Source: Aromatoleum petrolei (lineage in GTDB: Bacteria > Pseudomonadota > Gammaproteobacteria > Burkholderiales > Rhodocyclaceae). From it: a stretch of 64,000 nucleotides of DNA. Shown here in pieces: positions 17,891 to 27,097 of this stretch. A program made the position numbers and the translations under genes. The stretch spans positions 3,224,001-3,288,000 of the forward strand of contig NZ_CP059560.1 in the NCBI RefSeq assembly GCF_017894385.1, read 5' to 3'. Position 1 is the first letter of the stretch, and every line of letters starts with the position of its first letter. The notes beneath the pieces were generated by a model that worked only from the letters and a program-made list of their open reading frames with translations, ran no database searches and had not been told where the DNA came from.

Positions 17891-18232
17891 AAATTCAACG
17901 CGCGCGGACATGCCCGAGTCAATTAGATCGAGAAGCAAGCGCTGAGACTTGCTGGGAGGTGCGCGCGAGAGCCGGTCCAGCGCCTCGACCAACAGAAAAG
18001 ACCCGGGAGCCACCGTCCCTGATTCGACAGCGTGCAAGAAATCCTTTAGCTCGCCGCGTTTGAGATTGGCCCCGTGGAAAGCGGACCGCCCCAAATCGGT
18101 AAATTTCAGATCTGCGAGTTCCAGTCCGTTGAGTTCTGCATACTCGCGGGCGATCTCGGTCTGGCGTCTAAAGGAATCTCCGCCTGACTGGCTGGGGGTT
18201 GAGAAGCGAATGTACGAATAGGCCTTGGTCAT
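17888..18232 (-). pseudogene. Truncated serine recombinase (integrase of the island)
   Basis: 114 residues of the resolvase catalytic domain: YSYIRFSTPSQ with the nucleophile Ser near residue 11, DSFRRQTEIAREYA, and LLVEALDRLSR. The arrangement SYIRFST...GDSxRRQ is that of large serine recombinases, which are four to five times longer. The frame ends at a TGA given by the IS terminus, and no recombinase sequence continues beyond the IS. Its start lies about 40 bp from the right island junction. Loss of the rest of the catalytic domain and the DNA-binding part should make it inactive. Confidence 0.85.
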
Positions 18233-18270
18233 CGTGTCGCCTTAGTTAAGTGTACATATGATACAGTTGG

Positions 18271-18276
18271 GTCAAG
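18271..18276 (+). repeat. Right island junction (GTCAAG)
   Basis: Second copy of the six bases found at 3363-3368; from here the EamA reading frame resumes (VKLAYRYG). Just inside the island lies a small dyad TGTA...TACA (18250-18266), possibly part of the recombinase site. Confidence 0.65.
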
Positions 18277-19081
18277 CTCGCGTACCGCTACGGCGTGGAC
18301 GCGGAGACCCTGCTCGCGCTGCGCATGGGCTTCTCGCTGCCCTTCTTCGTCGTGATGGGGCTGGTCGCCGACGCGCGCGCCACGCGTCGCATGGACGGGC
18401 GCGACTGGCTGTGGATGGTCGCGCTGGGTTTTTCCGGCTACTACCTGTCGAGCTATCTCGACTTTCTCGGCCTGCGCTACATCACCGCTGCGCTCGAGCG
18501 CCTGATCCTGTTCCTGTATCCGACGCTGGTGATCGTCCTGTCGGCGCTCTTCCGGGCCAAGCCGGTCGGCCGGCGCACGTTGGCGGCGCTGGCGCTGTGC
18601 TACTGCGGCATCGGGCTGGCGGTGGGGCACGACCTGCACGTCGCCGGCGATGCGCGGGATGTGGCGATCGGCGGAACCCTGGTGTTCGTGAGCGCGCTGT
18701 CCTACGCGGTACCTGATGGGCAACGGCCAGGTCGTCGGCCGGCTTGGTGCGATGCGCGTGACCGCTTTCGCGACGAGCGTCGCGTCCGTGCTGTGCATCG
18801 GCCAGTTCTTCGTGCTGCGGCCCGTCTCCGCGCTCGATCAGCCGTGGCAGGTGTATGCGCTGGGCGTGGCGATGGCGCTGATGTCAACGGTGGCGCCGGT
18901 GTGGCTCGTGTCGGAGGCGATCCGCCGCCTCGGCGCCGGGCCGGTGTCGCTGATGGGGACGCTGGGCCCGGTCGTGACGATCCTTCTCGGCTGGCTGCTG
19001 CTCGATGAGGCGCTGGGCGTGTCGCAGCTCGCCGGAGCGGCGCTGGTGATCGTTGGCGTGCTGGTGATGGCGCGGCGCTGA
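18271..19081 (+). pseudogene. 3' part of interrupted EamA transporter, frameshifted
   Basis: Reads VKLAYRYGVDAETLLALRMG from the junction and continues as an ordinary EamA protein to LSYAV at about 18711, where the frame is lost: the expected Tyr-Leu-Met-Gly-Asn continues one frame over from 18711 onward (two bases missing or one gained). The second frame runs to the stop at 19081. Thus the gene is broken twice, by the island and by a later frameshift, as expected of a gene no longer selected. Joined to 3285-3368 it would encode about 295 residues. Confidence 0.88.
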
Positions 19082-19148
19082 CGGGCGCGCAACTCGCGGC
19101 GAGCCGCGGCTGTCCAACGGAACGTCACCATCCGTGCGAGGTCGCGCC

Positions 19149-19445
19149 ATGACGCCCGAATCCGTCGAGTCCCTGATCGCCGAGATCGAAGCCGAGGATC
19201 ACATCGATTTCGGCGACCTCGCCATTGGCGAGCAGGAGGCGCGCAGCCTGATGGCGCGCCATTTCTGCGACATCGACCACCGGCTCGCCGAGCACGGCAT
19301 GAGCGCCGAGGACCGGCTGGAGGTCATGGCCGCGATCGCGGCGCACACGATGGTCGAGAACCTCGTGCTGCATCTGGGGCGCCTGCGCGGTGCGGTGGCG
19401 AAGCGCGACTTCCACGCCTGGATGCGCCGTCACGGCATGGGGTGA
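19149..19445 (+). CDS. Conserved small acidic hypothetical protein
   Basis: 98 residues from ATG 19149 (MTPESVESLIAEIEAEDHID); an in-frame GTG at 19134 is an alternative. All-helical in appearance, no membrane segment or signal, with HFCDIDHRLAEHGMSAEDR in the middle and a basic end. It lies 67 bp after the EamA remnant and converges with the DUF2182 gene. I do not recognise the family; codon use matches the chromosome. Confidence 0.65.
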   Translation: MTPESVESLIAEIEAEDHIDFGDLAIGEQEARSLMARHFCDIDHRLAEHGMSAEDRLEVMAAIAAHTMVENLVLHLGRLRGAVAKRDFHAWMRRHGMG

Positions 19446-19460
19446 GCGGCCGCTCGCGGG

Positions 19461-20258
19461 TCAGGCAATAAGCGGCGGCAACGCGATTGCGCCGCCCCAC
19501 AGCAACAGTGCGATGCCCAGCGGCGCGCTGAGGCGGCGGCCCCAGGAGAGGTTCTTCTCGATCGCCATCACGGCACCGAGCGCGAGCATCCAGCCGATGC
19601 TGCCGGTGCCGACGGCGAACATCAGCAGCATCAGTGCCCAGCAGCAGCCGACGCAGAAGAGGCCGTGGTGTGCGCCGATCGCCAGCGACTGGAGCGCGGG
19701 GCTGCCGCCGAGCCAATGCTGGATGACGAAACCGATCGGCGCACGACAACGCTCGAGGCAGCGGTGCTTGAGGTCCGAGAACTGGAAGGCGCCGGCCAGC
19801 AACAGCGGGGCGGCGCCGAAAAGCCATGGGTTGGACTGCAGCCAGGCGAAGCGCTCGAAGGCTTCGTGCAGGCCGAAATCGAACAGATGCATCGCGGCGC
19901 CCGCCGCGAGCCATACGCCGAGGTAGCTCGCGATCACCAGGGCGAGCAGCCGGCGGCGGTCGTCGCGCAACGCGGTCATCCGGCGGAAGGCGTCGAGCAG
20001 CGGCAGCGTCGTCGGCAGCATCATCGCGATCGTCATCAGCAGCCAGCCGCCGACGTACAGGGCCGACTGTGCCAGCACCGCATCGGCCGTCGCGGCATGA
20101 GCGAGGCCGCCGAGTTCGGCATGGTTGAGGTAGCGTCCGTAGGGCGAGCGCTCCCACAGCCACAGGGCCGCCCACGCGGCGAGCACAAGCGCTCCCAGCG
20201 CGACGGTGAAGGTGTCGCGCCGGGAGATCGCGCGCAGCGGAGCTTGCGCCGCGGCCAT
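19461..20258 (-). CDS. DUF2182 integral membrane protein
   Basis: 265 residues from ATG 20258 with about seven membrane helices. MTIAMMLPTTLPLLDAFR and the Cys/His segment HHGLFCVGCCWALMLLM are the signature of DUF2182, a predicted metal-binding membrane protein. The DUF1326 gene lies 29 bp upstream on the same strand, and the two families commonly occur as a pair, so they probably form one functional unit. A longer frame begins at 20471 inside DUF1326 and is not needed. Confidence 0.85.
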   Translation of the reverse strand: MAAAQAPLRAISRRDTFTVALGALVLAAWAALWLWERSPYGRYLNHAELGGLAHAATADAVLAQSALYVGGWLLMTIAMMLPTTLPLLDAFRRMTALRDDRRRLLALVIASYLGVWLAAGAAMHLFDFGLHEAFERFAWLQSNPWLFGAAPLLLAGAFQFSDLKHRCLERCRAPIGFVIQHWLGGSPALQSLAIGAHHGLFCVGCCWALMLLMFAVGTGSIGWMLALGAVMAIEKNLSWGRRLSAPLGIALLLWGGAIALPPLIA

Positions 20259-20287
20259 GGACTCGGAAAATCGGGCGGTTACGGGGG

Positions 20288-20890
20288 TCAGGCCTGGAAG
20301 CAGAAGGCGCCTTGCACCGAGTTGTGGCCGCTCAGCTCGACCTTGATGCCGAGCGGTTCCGACTGCGCGCGGTAGAGCGGGGCGCGGCCGATATAGGCAG
20401 GCGAGCCGGGAATCGTCGAGAAGATCGTGTCGCTCATCACCGTCGGGCGCTCGCCGGGTCCGCGTGCGCATTCGAGGTCGGCGGCGACGACATTGCCGAT
20501 GCGCAGTCGCCCCGAGCCTTCCTTGACGTCGAACTCGATCCCGACGCGTTCCACCCCGACCACCTCGCCGACCAGTTGTGCGAGATCCGCGACCGGCCCG
20601 CCGAGTTTGCCGGTGAATACCGAGAGCAGCGCCTCTTCCTGCGCCGGGCTCGCACGTTCATCGACGAAGGCGAGGGCGCGCCAGTTGCCCTTCAGGACGT
20701 TGCCGGGGATGTGCGCCAGCATGCCGAAGGTGAGGCCCGACACGTCGGTGCCGCCGACCTCGCCCTTGTCAATGTGCCAGGCGAGCGTGCCATCGCAGGT
20801 GCCGCCGTCGGGGTCGTCACCGATCCAGCACGGGCAGATCGCCTTGCAGGTGCACACCTCCAGCAGTCGTCCTTCGATCCGGTAGGCCAT
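20288..20890 (-). CDS. DUF1326-domain protein
   Basis: 200 residues from ATG 20890, preceded by AAGGAG. The conserved N-terminal region LLEVCTCKAICPCWIGDDPD carries three Cys and gives the family its look of a metal or sulfur binding site; HIPGNVLKGNWRA follows. Cytoplasmic, no signal. First gene of the DUF1326-DUF2182 pair, with a possible operator at 20997-21013 upstream. Biochemical role of the family is not established. Confidence 0.85.
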   Translation of the reverse strand: MAYRIEGRLLEVCTCKAICPCWIGDDPDGGTCDGTLAWHIDKGEVGGTDVSGLTFGMLAHIPGNVLKGNWRALAFVDERASPAQEEALLSVFTGKLGGPVADLAQLVGEVVGVERVGIEFDVKEGSGRLRIGNVVAADLECARGPGERPTVMSDTIFSTIPGSPAYIGRAPLYRAQSEPLGIKVELSGHNSVQGAFCFQA

Positions 20891-20996
20891 GATGTTCTCC
20901 TTGTAGTCGGGTTGGCCAGGGGGCGGTCGTGTGCAGGCGGCCGTAGCGACCGGGGGGCGGTCGGCGGAGGATGCGGATGCCGCCCTGTCGGGGTGG

Positions 20997-21013
20997 GTGA
21001 GATTGCGTCTCAC
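20997..21013. promoter_or_regulatory. Dyad GTGAGA-N5-TCTCAC upstream of DUF1326
   Basis: Perfect six-base arms separated by TTGCG, in the 331-bp gap between DUF1326 (start 20890) and the chemoreceptor (start 21222). A short A+T-rich stretch (ACATATATAG, 21016-21025) adjoins it and could hold a promoter -10 reading leftward, so a repressor or activator could sit here. No regulator gene is adjacent. Confidence 0.45.
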
Positions 21014-21221
21014 TCTACATATATAGTCGTACTCGGAGCCTCGTCAACGATCGTCGAGCCCCTCTGTCCTGGGCGCCTTGGCGTGTGCTTCGCCAAATGC
21101 GCATAAGAGGGTCCGATTAGACTAAATGGCATAGTTTTTCTGCCGATAACCTGGTTGAAAGGATTTTTCCGGAGCCGGATCGGCTTCGGGTTGCGGCTGG
21201 ATGAAGTCAAGGGGGAAGCAC

Positions 21222-22325
21222 ATGGGATGGTTTGGCAGAGGGGCGGAGCTCGTGTCCCTGAGGCAGGAGCTCGCTGCGAGCAAGGAGGCGCTGGAACGCG
21301 AGCGGGGGCGATCCGCCGCGCTGGAGGAAGAGCTCGCGCGGCAACGCGGCGAGATGGAGGCCGGTGCGCAGCGCACGGGAACGCTCGACGCGCTGTTCGG
21401 CAATCTGAAGAGCTACGGCGAATCGCTGGTCTCGGTGCAGGGTACGTTCAGCCAGCTCGCCGAGGGGTTGAAGCAGCAGCATGATGTCGCCCTGCGCTCG
21501 ACGCAATCCGCGAGCGACAGCGCAGCGGCCATCGAGCGCATCTCGACAAGCCTCGACGGCCTGGCGGAGGAGACCCGCGGTACGGTCGATTCCGTGCATC
21601 AACTCAACCAGCGCGCCGGCCAGATCGACGGGATCGTGCGCCTGATCCGCGAGATCGCCGATCAAACCAATCTGCTCGCGTTGAACGCGGCCATCGAGGC
21701 CGCCCGCGCGGGCGAGCAGGGCCGCGGCTTCGCGGTGGTGGCTGACGAGGTCCGCAAGCTCGCCGAGCGTACTGCGGCGGCCACGAACGAGATCTCCGAG
21801 CTGGTCGGCGCGATCCAGGGCGAGACCGGACAGACGCAGGCGATGATCCAGACGCTCGCCGGAAAGGCGTCCGAAGCCGCCGAAGACGGGCGCAGCGCGC
21901 GCGGCAGCATGACCGAGCTGTTCGGGCTGTCGCGCGAGATGGGAGACATGATGGAAGGGGCGGCGGTGCGCAGCTTCGTCGAGCTTGCGAAACTCGACCA
22001 CCTGATCTTCAAGATGGAGGTGTACAAGGCCGCGTCAGGCAATTCCGCGAAGCGTCCCGACGAGTTTTCCAGCCATCACAAGTGCCGGCTCGGCCTGTGG
22101 TATTACGAGGGGCCGGGCAAGCGCTTTGCGTCCCTGCCCGGCTATCGCAGGCTGGAAGCGCCGCACGCGCGCGTGCATGAGAGCGGTCGGCGCGGTCTCG
22201 AGCGCCTGCTGGCAGGCGACAGCCAGTCGGGGCTGCAGGACATCGCGGCGATGGAGGCCGCGAGCATGGAAGTGCTGGACTGCCTGCAGGACATTGCGAA
22301 CGGGGTGGGCACGCTCTCGCGCTGA
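21222..22325 (+). CDS. Soluble methyl-accepting chemotaxis-type receptor with CZB domain
   Basis: 367 residues, no membrane segment. A coiled-coil N-terminus (residues 10-50) leads into the MCP signalling hairpin, with its tip [20 protein letters not shown] around 145-165. The C-terminus is a chemoreceptor zinc-binding domain with [18 protein letters not shown] and a later HARVHESG, carrying its usual His and Cys ligands. It should sense a zinc- or redox-linked cytoplasmic signal, for chemotaxis or cyclic-di-GMP control. ATG 21222 is chosen because GGGGGAAG precedes it. No che genes are near. Confidence 0.9.
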   Translation: MGWFGRGAELVSLRQELAASKEALERERGRSAALEEELARQRGEMEAGAQRTGTLDALFGNLKSYGESLVSVQGTFSQLAEGLKQQHDVALRSTQSASDSAAAIERISTSLDGLAEETRGTVDSVHQLNQRAGQIDGIVRLIREIADQTNLLALNAAIEAARAGEQGRGFAVVADEVRKLAERTAAATNEISELVGAIQGETGQTQAMIQTLAGKASEAAEDGRSARGSMTELFGLSREMGDMMEGAAVRSFVELAKLDHLIFKMEVYKAASGNSAKRPDEFSSHHKCRLGLWYYEGPGKRFASLPGYRRLEAPHARVHESGRRGLERLLAGDSQSGLQDIAAMEAASMEVLDCLQDIANGVGTLSR

Positions 22326-22340
22326 GGCGTGGACGAACAA

Positions 22341-22368
22341 GGGCACCCCCGCCCGAGTGGGGGTGCCC
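22341..22368. terminator. Bidirectional hairpin terminator
   Basis: Ten-base arms GGGCACCCCC and GGGGGTGCCC around an eight-base loop, between the ends of the chemoreceptor (22325) and metF (22375). TT follows on each side, so it can serve both. Confidence 0.7.
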
Positions 22369-22374
22369 TTCGTA

Positions 22375-23208
22375 TCAGACGAGCTTGAGGCGCTCGCAGA
22401 TCGTCGTTGTGAGGCTGGCTTGGTTCATGCTATAGAAGTGCAGCCCCGGGGCGCCGTTCGCCAGCAGGCGTTGGCACAGCGCGGTCACCACGTCGAGCCC
22501 GAAGGCGCGGATGGATTCCGTGTCGTCACCGTAGGACTCGAACTTCCGCCGCATCCAGCGCGGGATCTCGGCGCCGCAGGCGTCGGAGAAGCGCGCGAGC
22601 TTGTAGAAGCTCACGATCGGCATGATGCCGGGCACGATGGGCGTGTCCAGGCCCATCGCCCGCACCGCATCGACATAGTGCAGGTAGGCTTCGGTGTTGT
22701 AGAAGTACTGCGTGATCGCCGAGTCTGCGCCGGCCTCGACCTTGCGCTTGAAGGCCTGCAGGTCGTCCTGCGGGCTCCTCGCCTGCGGGTGCCATTCCGG
22801 GTAGGCCGCGACCTCGATGCGGAAGCGGTCGCCCGTTTCGGCGCGGATGAACTCCACCAGCTCGTTGGCGTAGCGGAACTCGCCGGGGTCGCCGACGCCG
22901 GAAGGCAGGTCGCCGCGCAAGGCGACGATGCGGCGGATGCCGGCGGCGGTGTAGTCGGCGAGGATTTCGCGGATGCCGGCGCGGGTCGAGCCGATGCACG
23001 ACAGGTGTGGCGCGGCCTCGAAGCCCTGCGCGGCGATTTCCTTGACCGTCGCGAAGGTGCGCTCGCGCGTCGAACCGCCGGCGCCGTAGGTCACGGAGAA
23101 GAAGGCGGGCTTCAGGCGCGCGAGCTTGTCGCGCGTGGCGCGCAGCTTCTCGTCGCCTTCGGGCGTCTGCGGCGGGAAGAACTCGATCGAGACTTCAGGT
23201 TTCGTCAT
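22375..23208 (-). CDS. metF: 5,10-methylenetetrahydrofolate reductase
   Basis: 277 residues, typical length. EFFPPQTPEGDEKL at the N-terminus, CIGSTR and HYVDAVRAMG inside, as in MetF. It reduces methylene-THF to methyl-THF, using FAD, for methionine synthesis. It starts 12 bp after ahcY on the same strand, so both are probably under the SAH riboswitch: homocysteine formed by AhcY can be remethylated with the methyl group MetF supplies. Confidence 0.96.
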   Translation of the reverse strand: MTKPEVSIEFFPPQTPEGDEKLRATRDKLARLKPAFFSVTYGAGGSTRERTFATVKEIAAQGFEAAPHLSCIGSTRAGIREILADYTAAGIRRIVALRGDLPSGVGDPGEFRYANELVEFIRAETGDRFRIEVAAYPEWHPQARSPQDDLQAFKRKVEAGADSAITQYFYNTEAYLHYVDAVRAMGLDTPIVPGIMPIVSFYKLARFSDACGAEIPRWMRRKFESYGDDTESIRAFGLDVVTALCQRLLANGAPGLHFYSMNQASLTTTICERLKLV

Positions 23209-23220
23209 GGCGCGCTCCGA

Positions 23221-24633
<1,413 letters not shown>

Positions 24634-24680
24634 GTGAACTCCTGAACGTGTGGCCGGGAAGGGGTGCTGCGGGTGAACTC

Positions 24681-24772
24681 ACCTCGTCACCCCGTGCCCG
24701 GCACGGGTTAAGGTGAGCGCAGTTCCGGAAAGCCGAGCCTGGGACGAAAGTCTCGCAGCGCTCCTCGGCAAG
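24681..24772 (-). promoter_or_regulatory. S-adenosylhomocysteine (SAH) riboswitch
   Basis: On the minus strand the leader reads GCCGAGGAGCGCTGCGAGA, later CCAGGCTCGGC closing the first helix, then GCGCTCACCTTAACCC with a GGGTTAA-type pairing partner region. This is the conserved core of the SAH riboswitch that stands before ahcY in many beta- and gammaproteobacteria and turns the gene on when SAH builds up. It ends about 50 nt before the ahcY start. Limits are approximate. Confidence 0.88.
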
Positions 24773-24826
24773 GGCAGATTATAGCGTAGCTGTTCCCGGA
24801 TACCGCAAGGCGCTGGCGGTCGGCGG

Positions 24827-25342
24827 TCAGGTGCCCTGCAGCGAGTCGATCAGGCCGAAGAGGCGCTTGTAGAAGTCAGGATCGGAAATCGTTTCTTCGC
24901 CGACCTTGACCAGCGCCTCCTTGTCGGCGGTCCACGGCAGCGAGATCGACCCGATGCCCGCGACGCCGACGCCGGCGCTGGTCGCGGCGGACTTCAGCTC
25001 GTAGCGGGTCTGCAGCGCGTTGGCGTAGATCGCGGTGCCTACGTTGCTCGGCAGGCACACCAGGGTGATGTGGAGCGTCATGCCGTAGTCGGTCTTCGGC
25101 AGGAAGAACTTCTCACCACGGATGCGCGTCGTGTTCGATGCATCGACCTGGTAGCCCTGGCTCAGCAGGGCGCGTTTGCCGACTTCGCAGGCGGCGTCGG
25201 GGTCGCGCGTGCTCCACGTGACGAAGGGCGATTCGGCGGCGAAGGTTTCGCTGCGATAGGCGGGAGGCGGCGCCGATGCACAGCCGGCGAGCAGCAGCCC
25301 GGACAACGACAGCATTTGGGCGCGACGCGCGAGATGCAGCAT
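24827..25342 (-). CDS. Outer-membrane-type lipoprotein, DUF2242
   Basis: 171 residues from ATG 25342; signal peptide ends in the lipobox LLLAGC so the mature protein starts at Cys. The remainder is soluble (DPDAACEVGKRALLSQGY, TLVCLPSNVGTAIYANA), consistent with the DUF2242 family of betaproteobacterial lipoproteins. The longer frame to 25585 adds non-secretory sequence and was rejected. Function unknown. Confidence 0.8.
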   Translation of the reverse strand: MLHLARRAQMLSLSGLLLAGCASAPPPAYRSETFAAESPFVTWSTRDPDAACEVGKRALLSQGYQVDASNTTRIRGEKFFLPKTDYGMTLHITLVCLPSNVGTAIYANALQTRYELKSAATSAGVGVAGIGSISLPWTADKEALVKVGEETISDPDFYKRLFGLIDSLQGT

Positions 25343-25711
25343 GGGGTGAATCCGCAATGGAGGTGCAAAAGCAGATATTAGAACATCGCGGCGCCTTGCG
25401 GTTCGGTGCGCCCGATGGTCGGGTTCGGCGCCCACGCCTGTCAATGCCCATGGCCGGTGCGGGTTCGAGGCCTGCGGAGCGGTGGCCGAATCCGGCGCCT
25501 TTGCGGGTGTCGTGAAATGTAACAAACAATATTTAGTTTGCAGGGCGGAGCAAATCAGTCCATAGTGCGCGGCAGCGATCTTCAAGTAGCATAGTTGTTG
25601 TCTGGTCCGGTTTCTGCTGTTTCTGCGGTATGCCTTTCCTCTTCACCCTGCCGTCTTGACCTTCGCCCTCACTCTATGGGCAAGTCCCTTAATTTTCAGG
25701 AAATACAAGAC
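25343..25711. other. Intergenic region and long leader of the cold-shock gene
   Basis: No gene in these 369 bp. The part after about 25520 is A+T rich and probably holds the promoter and long untranslated leader usual for cold-shock genes. A TTCAGGAAATAC precedes the csp start, giving a weak ribosome site. Confidence 0.5.
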
Positions 25712-25918
25712 ATGGCAAACGGTACTGTGAAGTGGTTCAATGACTCCAAGGGCTTCGGTTTCATCACCCCGGAAAACGGCGGTGACGATCTGTTCGCTCA
25801 TTTCTCGGCGATTCAGGGTTCGGGTTTCAAGACCCTCGCCGAAGGTCAGCGCGTCACGTTCGACGTGACGACCGGTCCCAAGGGCCAGCAGGCGTCGAAC
25901 ATCCGCGCGGCTGACTAA
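25712..25918 (+). CDS. Cold-shock protein, CspA family
   Basis: 68 residues: [17 protein letters not shown] contains RNP1 (KGFGFI) and [10 protein letters not shown] contains RNP2. It binds single-stranded RNA/DNA as a chaperone. ATG 25712 is chosen as it gives the exact family N-terminus; the frame is open back to 25595. A strong terminator (26002-26036) follows, and a second infA is the next gene, also linked to translation. Confidence 0.96.
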   Translation: MANGTVKWFNDSKGFGFITPENGGDDLFAHFSAIQGSGFKTLAEGQRVTFDVTTGPKGQQASNIRAAD

Positions 25919-26001
25919 GCCCGCGCCGGCGCGGCCGCAGCGCCGCGCCTCCGGTCCCTGGCGGGGCCGGTAACCGGAATCAGTTCCGGTACGCATCCCC
26001 G

Positions 26002-26036
26002 AAAGGCCTGGCACAAGCCCGGCCTTTTCTTTTTTC
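26002..26036 (+). terminator. Rho-independent terminator after the cold-shock gene
   Basis: AAAGGCC and GGCCTTT arms, with a further GG/CC pair inside a CACAAG loop, then TCTTTTTT. It lies 84 bp after the cold-shock stop and ends just before the infA ribosome site, so infA needs read-through or its own promoter. Confidence 0.8.
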
Positions 26037-26058
26037 TGCTTCCCGAGGAGAAACTGTC

Positions 26059-26319
26059 ATCGCCAAGGAAGAACTGATCGAAATGGGTGGCGTGGTGACC
26101 GAGGTCCTGCCCGATGCCCGATTCCGTGTGACGCTGGACAATGGTCACGACCTCGTAGCCTATTCGGCCGGCAAGATGCGCAAGCACCACATCCGCATCC
26201 TGTGCGGTGACAAGGTTTCCCTGGAACTGTCGCCCTACGACCTGAGCAAGGGTCGCATCACCTTCCGCCACATCGAAGGCCGCGGTCCGGTGAGTCCGCA
26301 GCAGCGGCGCCGCCGTTGA
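26059..26319 (+). CDS. infA: Translation initiation factor IF-1 (second-copy type), apparent AUC start
   Basis: The S1-fold product matches IF-1: [16 protein letters not shown], then [21 protein letters not shown]. The conserved N-terminus begins (M)AKEELIE, but the codon at that place is ATC (26059-26061) and not ATG; GAGGAG at 26045-26050 lies 8 nt before it, ideal spacing. The first real ATG (26083) would remove conserved residues. Thus the start is probably AUC, as AUU is in infC. The basic tail PQQRRRR differs from the main infA. Confidence 0.85.
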   Translation: MAKEELIEMGGVVTEVLPDARFRVTLDNGHDLVAYSAGKMRKHHIRILCGDKVSLELSPYDLSKGRITFRHIEGRGPVSPQQRRRR

Positions 26320-26422
26320 TTTTTCTTTCGTAATTCCGGGAACATTTCCCCCGCGTCGGCTGTTTGGTCTGGACGTGACTCGCGCAACCGGCGAGCGCGA
26401 CCACCGACACGGAGGATGTTCC

Positions 26423-26917
26423 ATGAGTAGACGATTCCCATTGCTGGCCGGTGCGCTGCTATGCGCAGCGGCCTCCGCTTCCTCGACCGATCCCGCCCCC
26501 AACGGCATTCAGTTGCCGGAAGGCTACCGCCAGTGGCAGGTGCTTTCGGTTCATCAGCGTTCCGACAACAACACGCTGCGCGCGGTACTCGGCAACGAGG
26601 CGGCCGCGAAGGCGGCGCGTGAGGGGCGGACCAATCCGTGGCCCGACGGCGCGATCCTCGGCAAGCTGGTGTGGAAGGCGGTCAAGCATGACCGCTGGGA
26701 CACGGCGCTCGCGCCGGGCGACTTCGTCCACGCCGAGTTCATGGTCAAGGACAGCGTCAAGTATGCCGCGACGGGCGGCTGGGGTTTCGCGCGTTGGCTC
26801 GGCAAGGCGCAGAAGCCTTACGGCGCCGACGCGAACTTCGTGCAGGAATGCTTCGGCTGCCACCAGCCGGTGAAGGATCGGGACTTCGTGTTCACGCATC
26901 CGGCGGAGTTGCCGTAG
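26423..26917 (+). CDS. Cytochrome P460 family protein
   Basis: 164 residues from ATG 26423 with GGAGG upstream. Sec signal peptide (to about ASAS), then the P460 fold with LPEGYRQWQVLSVHQRSDNN, and a single haem motif CFGCH near the C-terminus. Members oxidise hydroxylamine or bind NO in the periplasm; a Lys-haem crosslink is typical but cannot be seen here. It stands alone, so its partner may be elsewhere. Role in nitrogen-oxide detoxification is inference. Confidence 0.88.
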   Translation: MSRRFPLLAGALLCAAASASSTDPAPNGIQLPEGYRQWQVLSVHQRSDNNTLRAVLGNEAAAKAAREGRTNPWPDGAILGKLVWKAVKHDRWDTALAPGDFVHAEFMVKDSVKYAATGGWGFARWLGKAQKPYGADANFVQECFGCHQPVKDRDFVFTHPAELP

Positions 26918-26928
26918 CAAGATCGACG

Positions 26929-26958
26929 CCGCCCGACCGGGCAATGCGGGTCGGGCGG
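26929..26958. terminator. Hairpin after cytochrome P460
   Basis: Ten-base arms CCGCCCGACC (26929-26938) and GGTCGGGCGG (26949-26958). It lacks a T run, so termination is likely but not certain. Confidence 0.5.
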
Positions 26959-27097
26959 TGTCCGGCAGTCGGCGAGGTTCCCGAGAGTTGTGCGGAGCCG
27001 GGTGTGCGATTTCTGTGCGACGTGCCCGGAGCTGCGTTCTGTCCGGGCCCGTCTATCGGTCACCGGCTGATCAGGCTGCGCTGGCGGTTGCGGAGGA

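Larger units (their letters stand above)
3369..18276. mobile_element. 14.9-kb genomic island inserted in an EamA gene
   Basis: The two halves of one EamA gene (3285-3368 and 18271-19081) flank this block and share GTCAAG at the junctions. The right end carries a serine recombinase stump whose start codon lies about 40 bp from the junction, the usual place for the integrase of such an island. Cargo: an EamA paralogue, decayed proW, DUF4124 gene, arabinofuranose operon, and an IS3-family element. Parts of it (10.3-12.0 kb) are visibly richer in A+T than the chromosome around it. The recombinase is truncated, so the island is probably now fixed. Confidence 0.85.
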
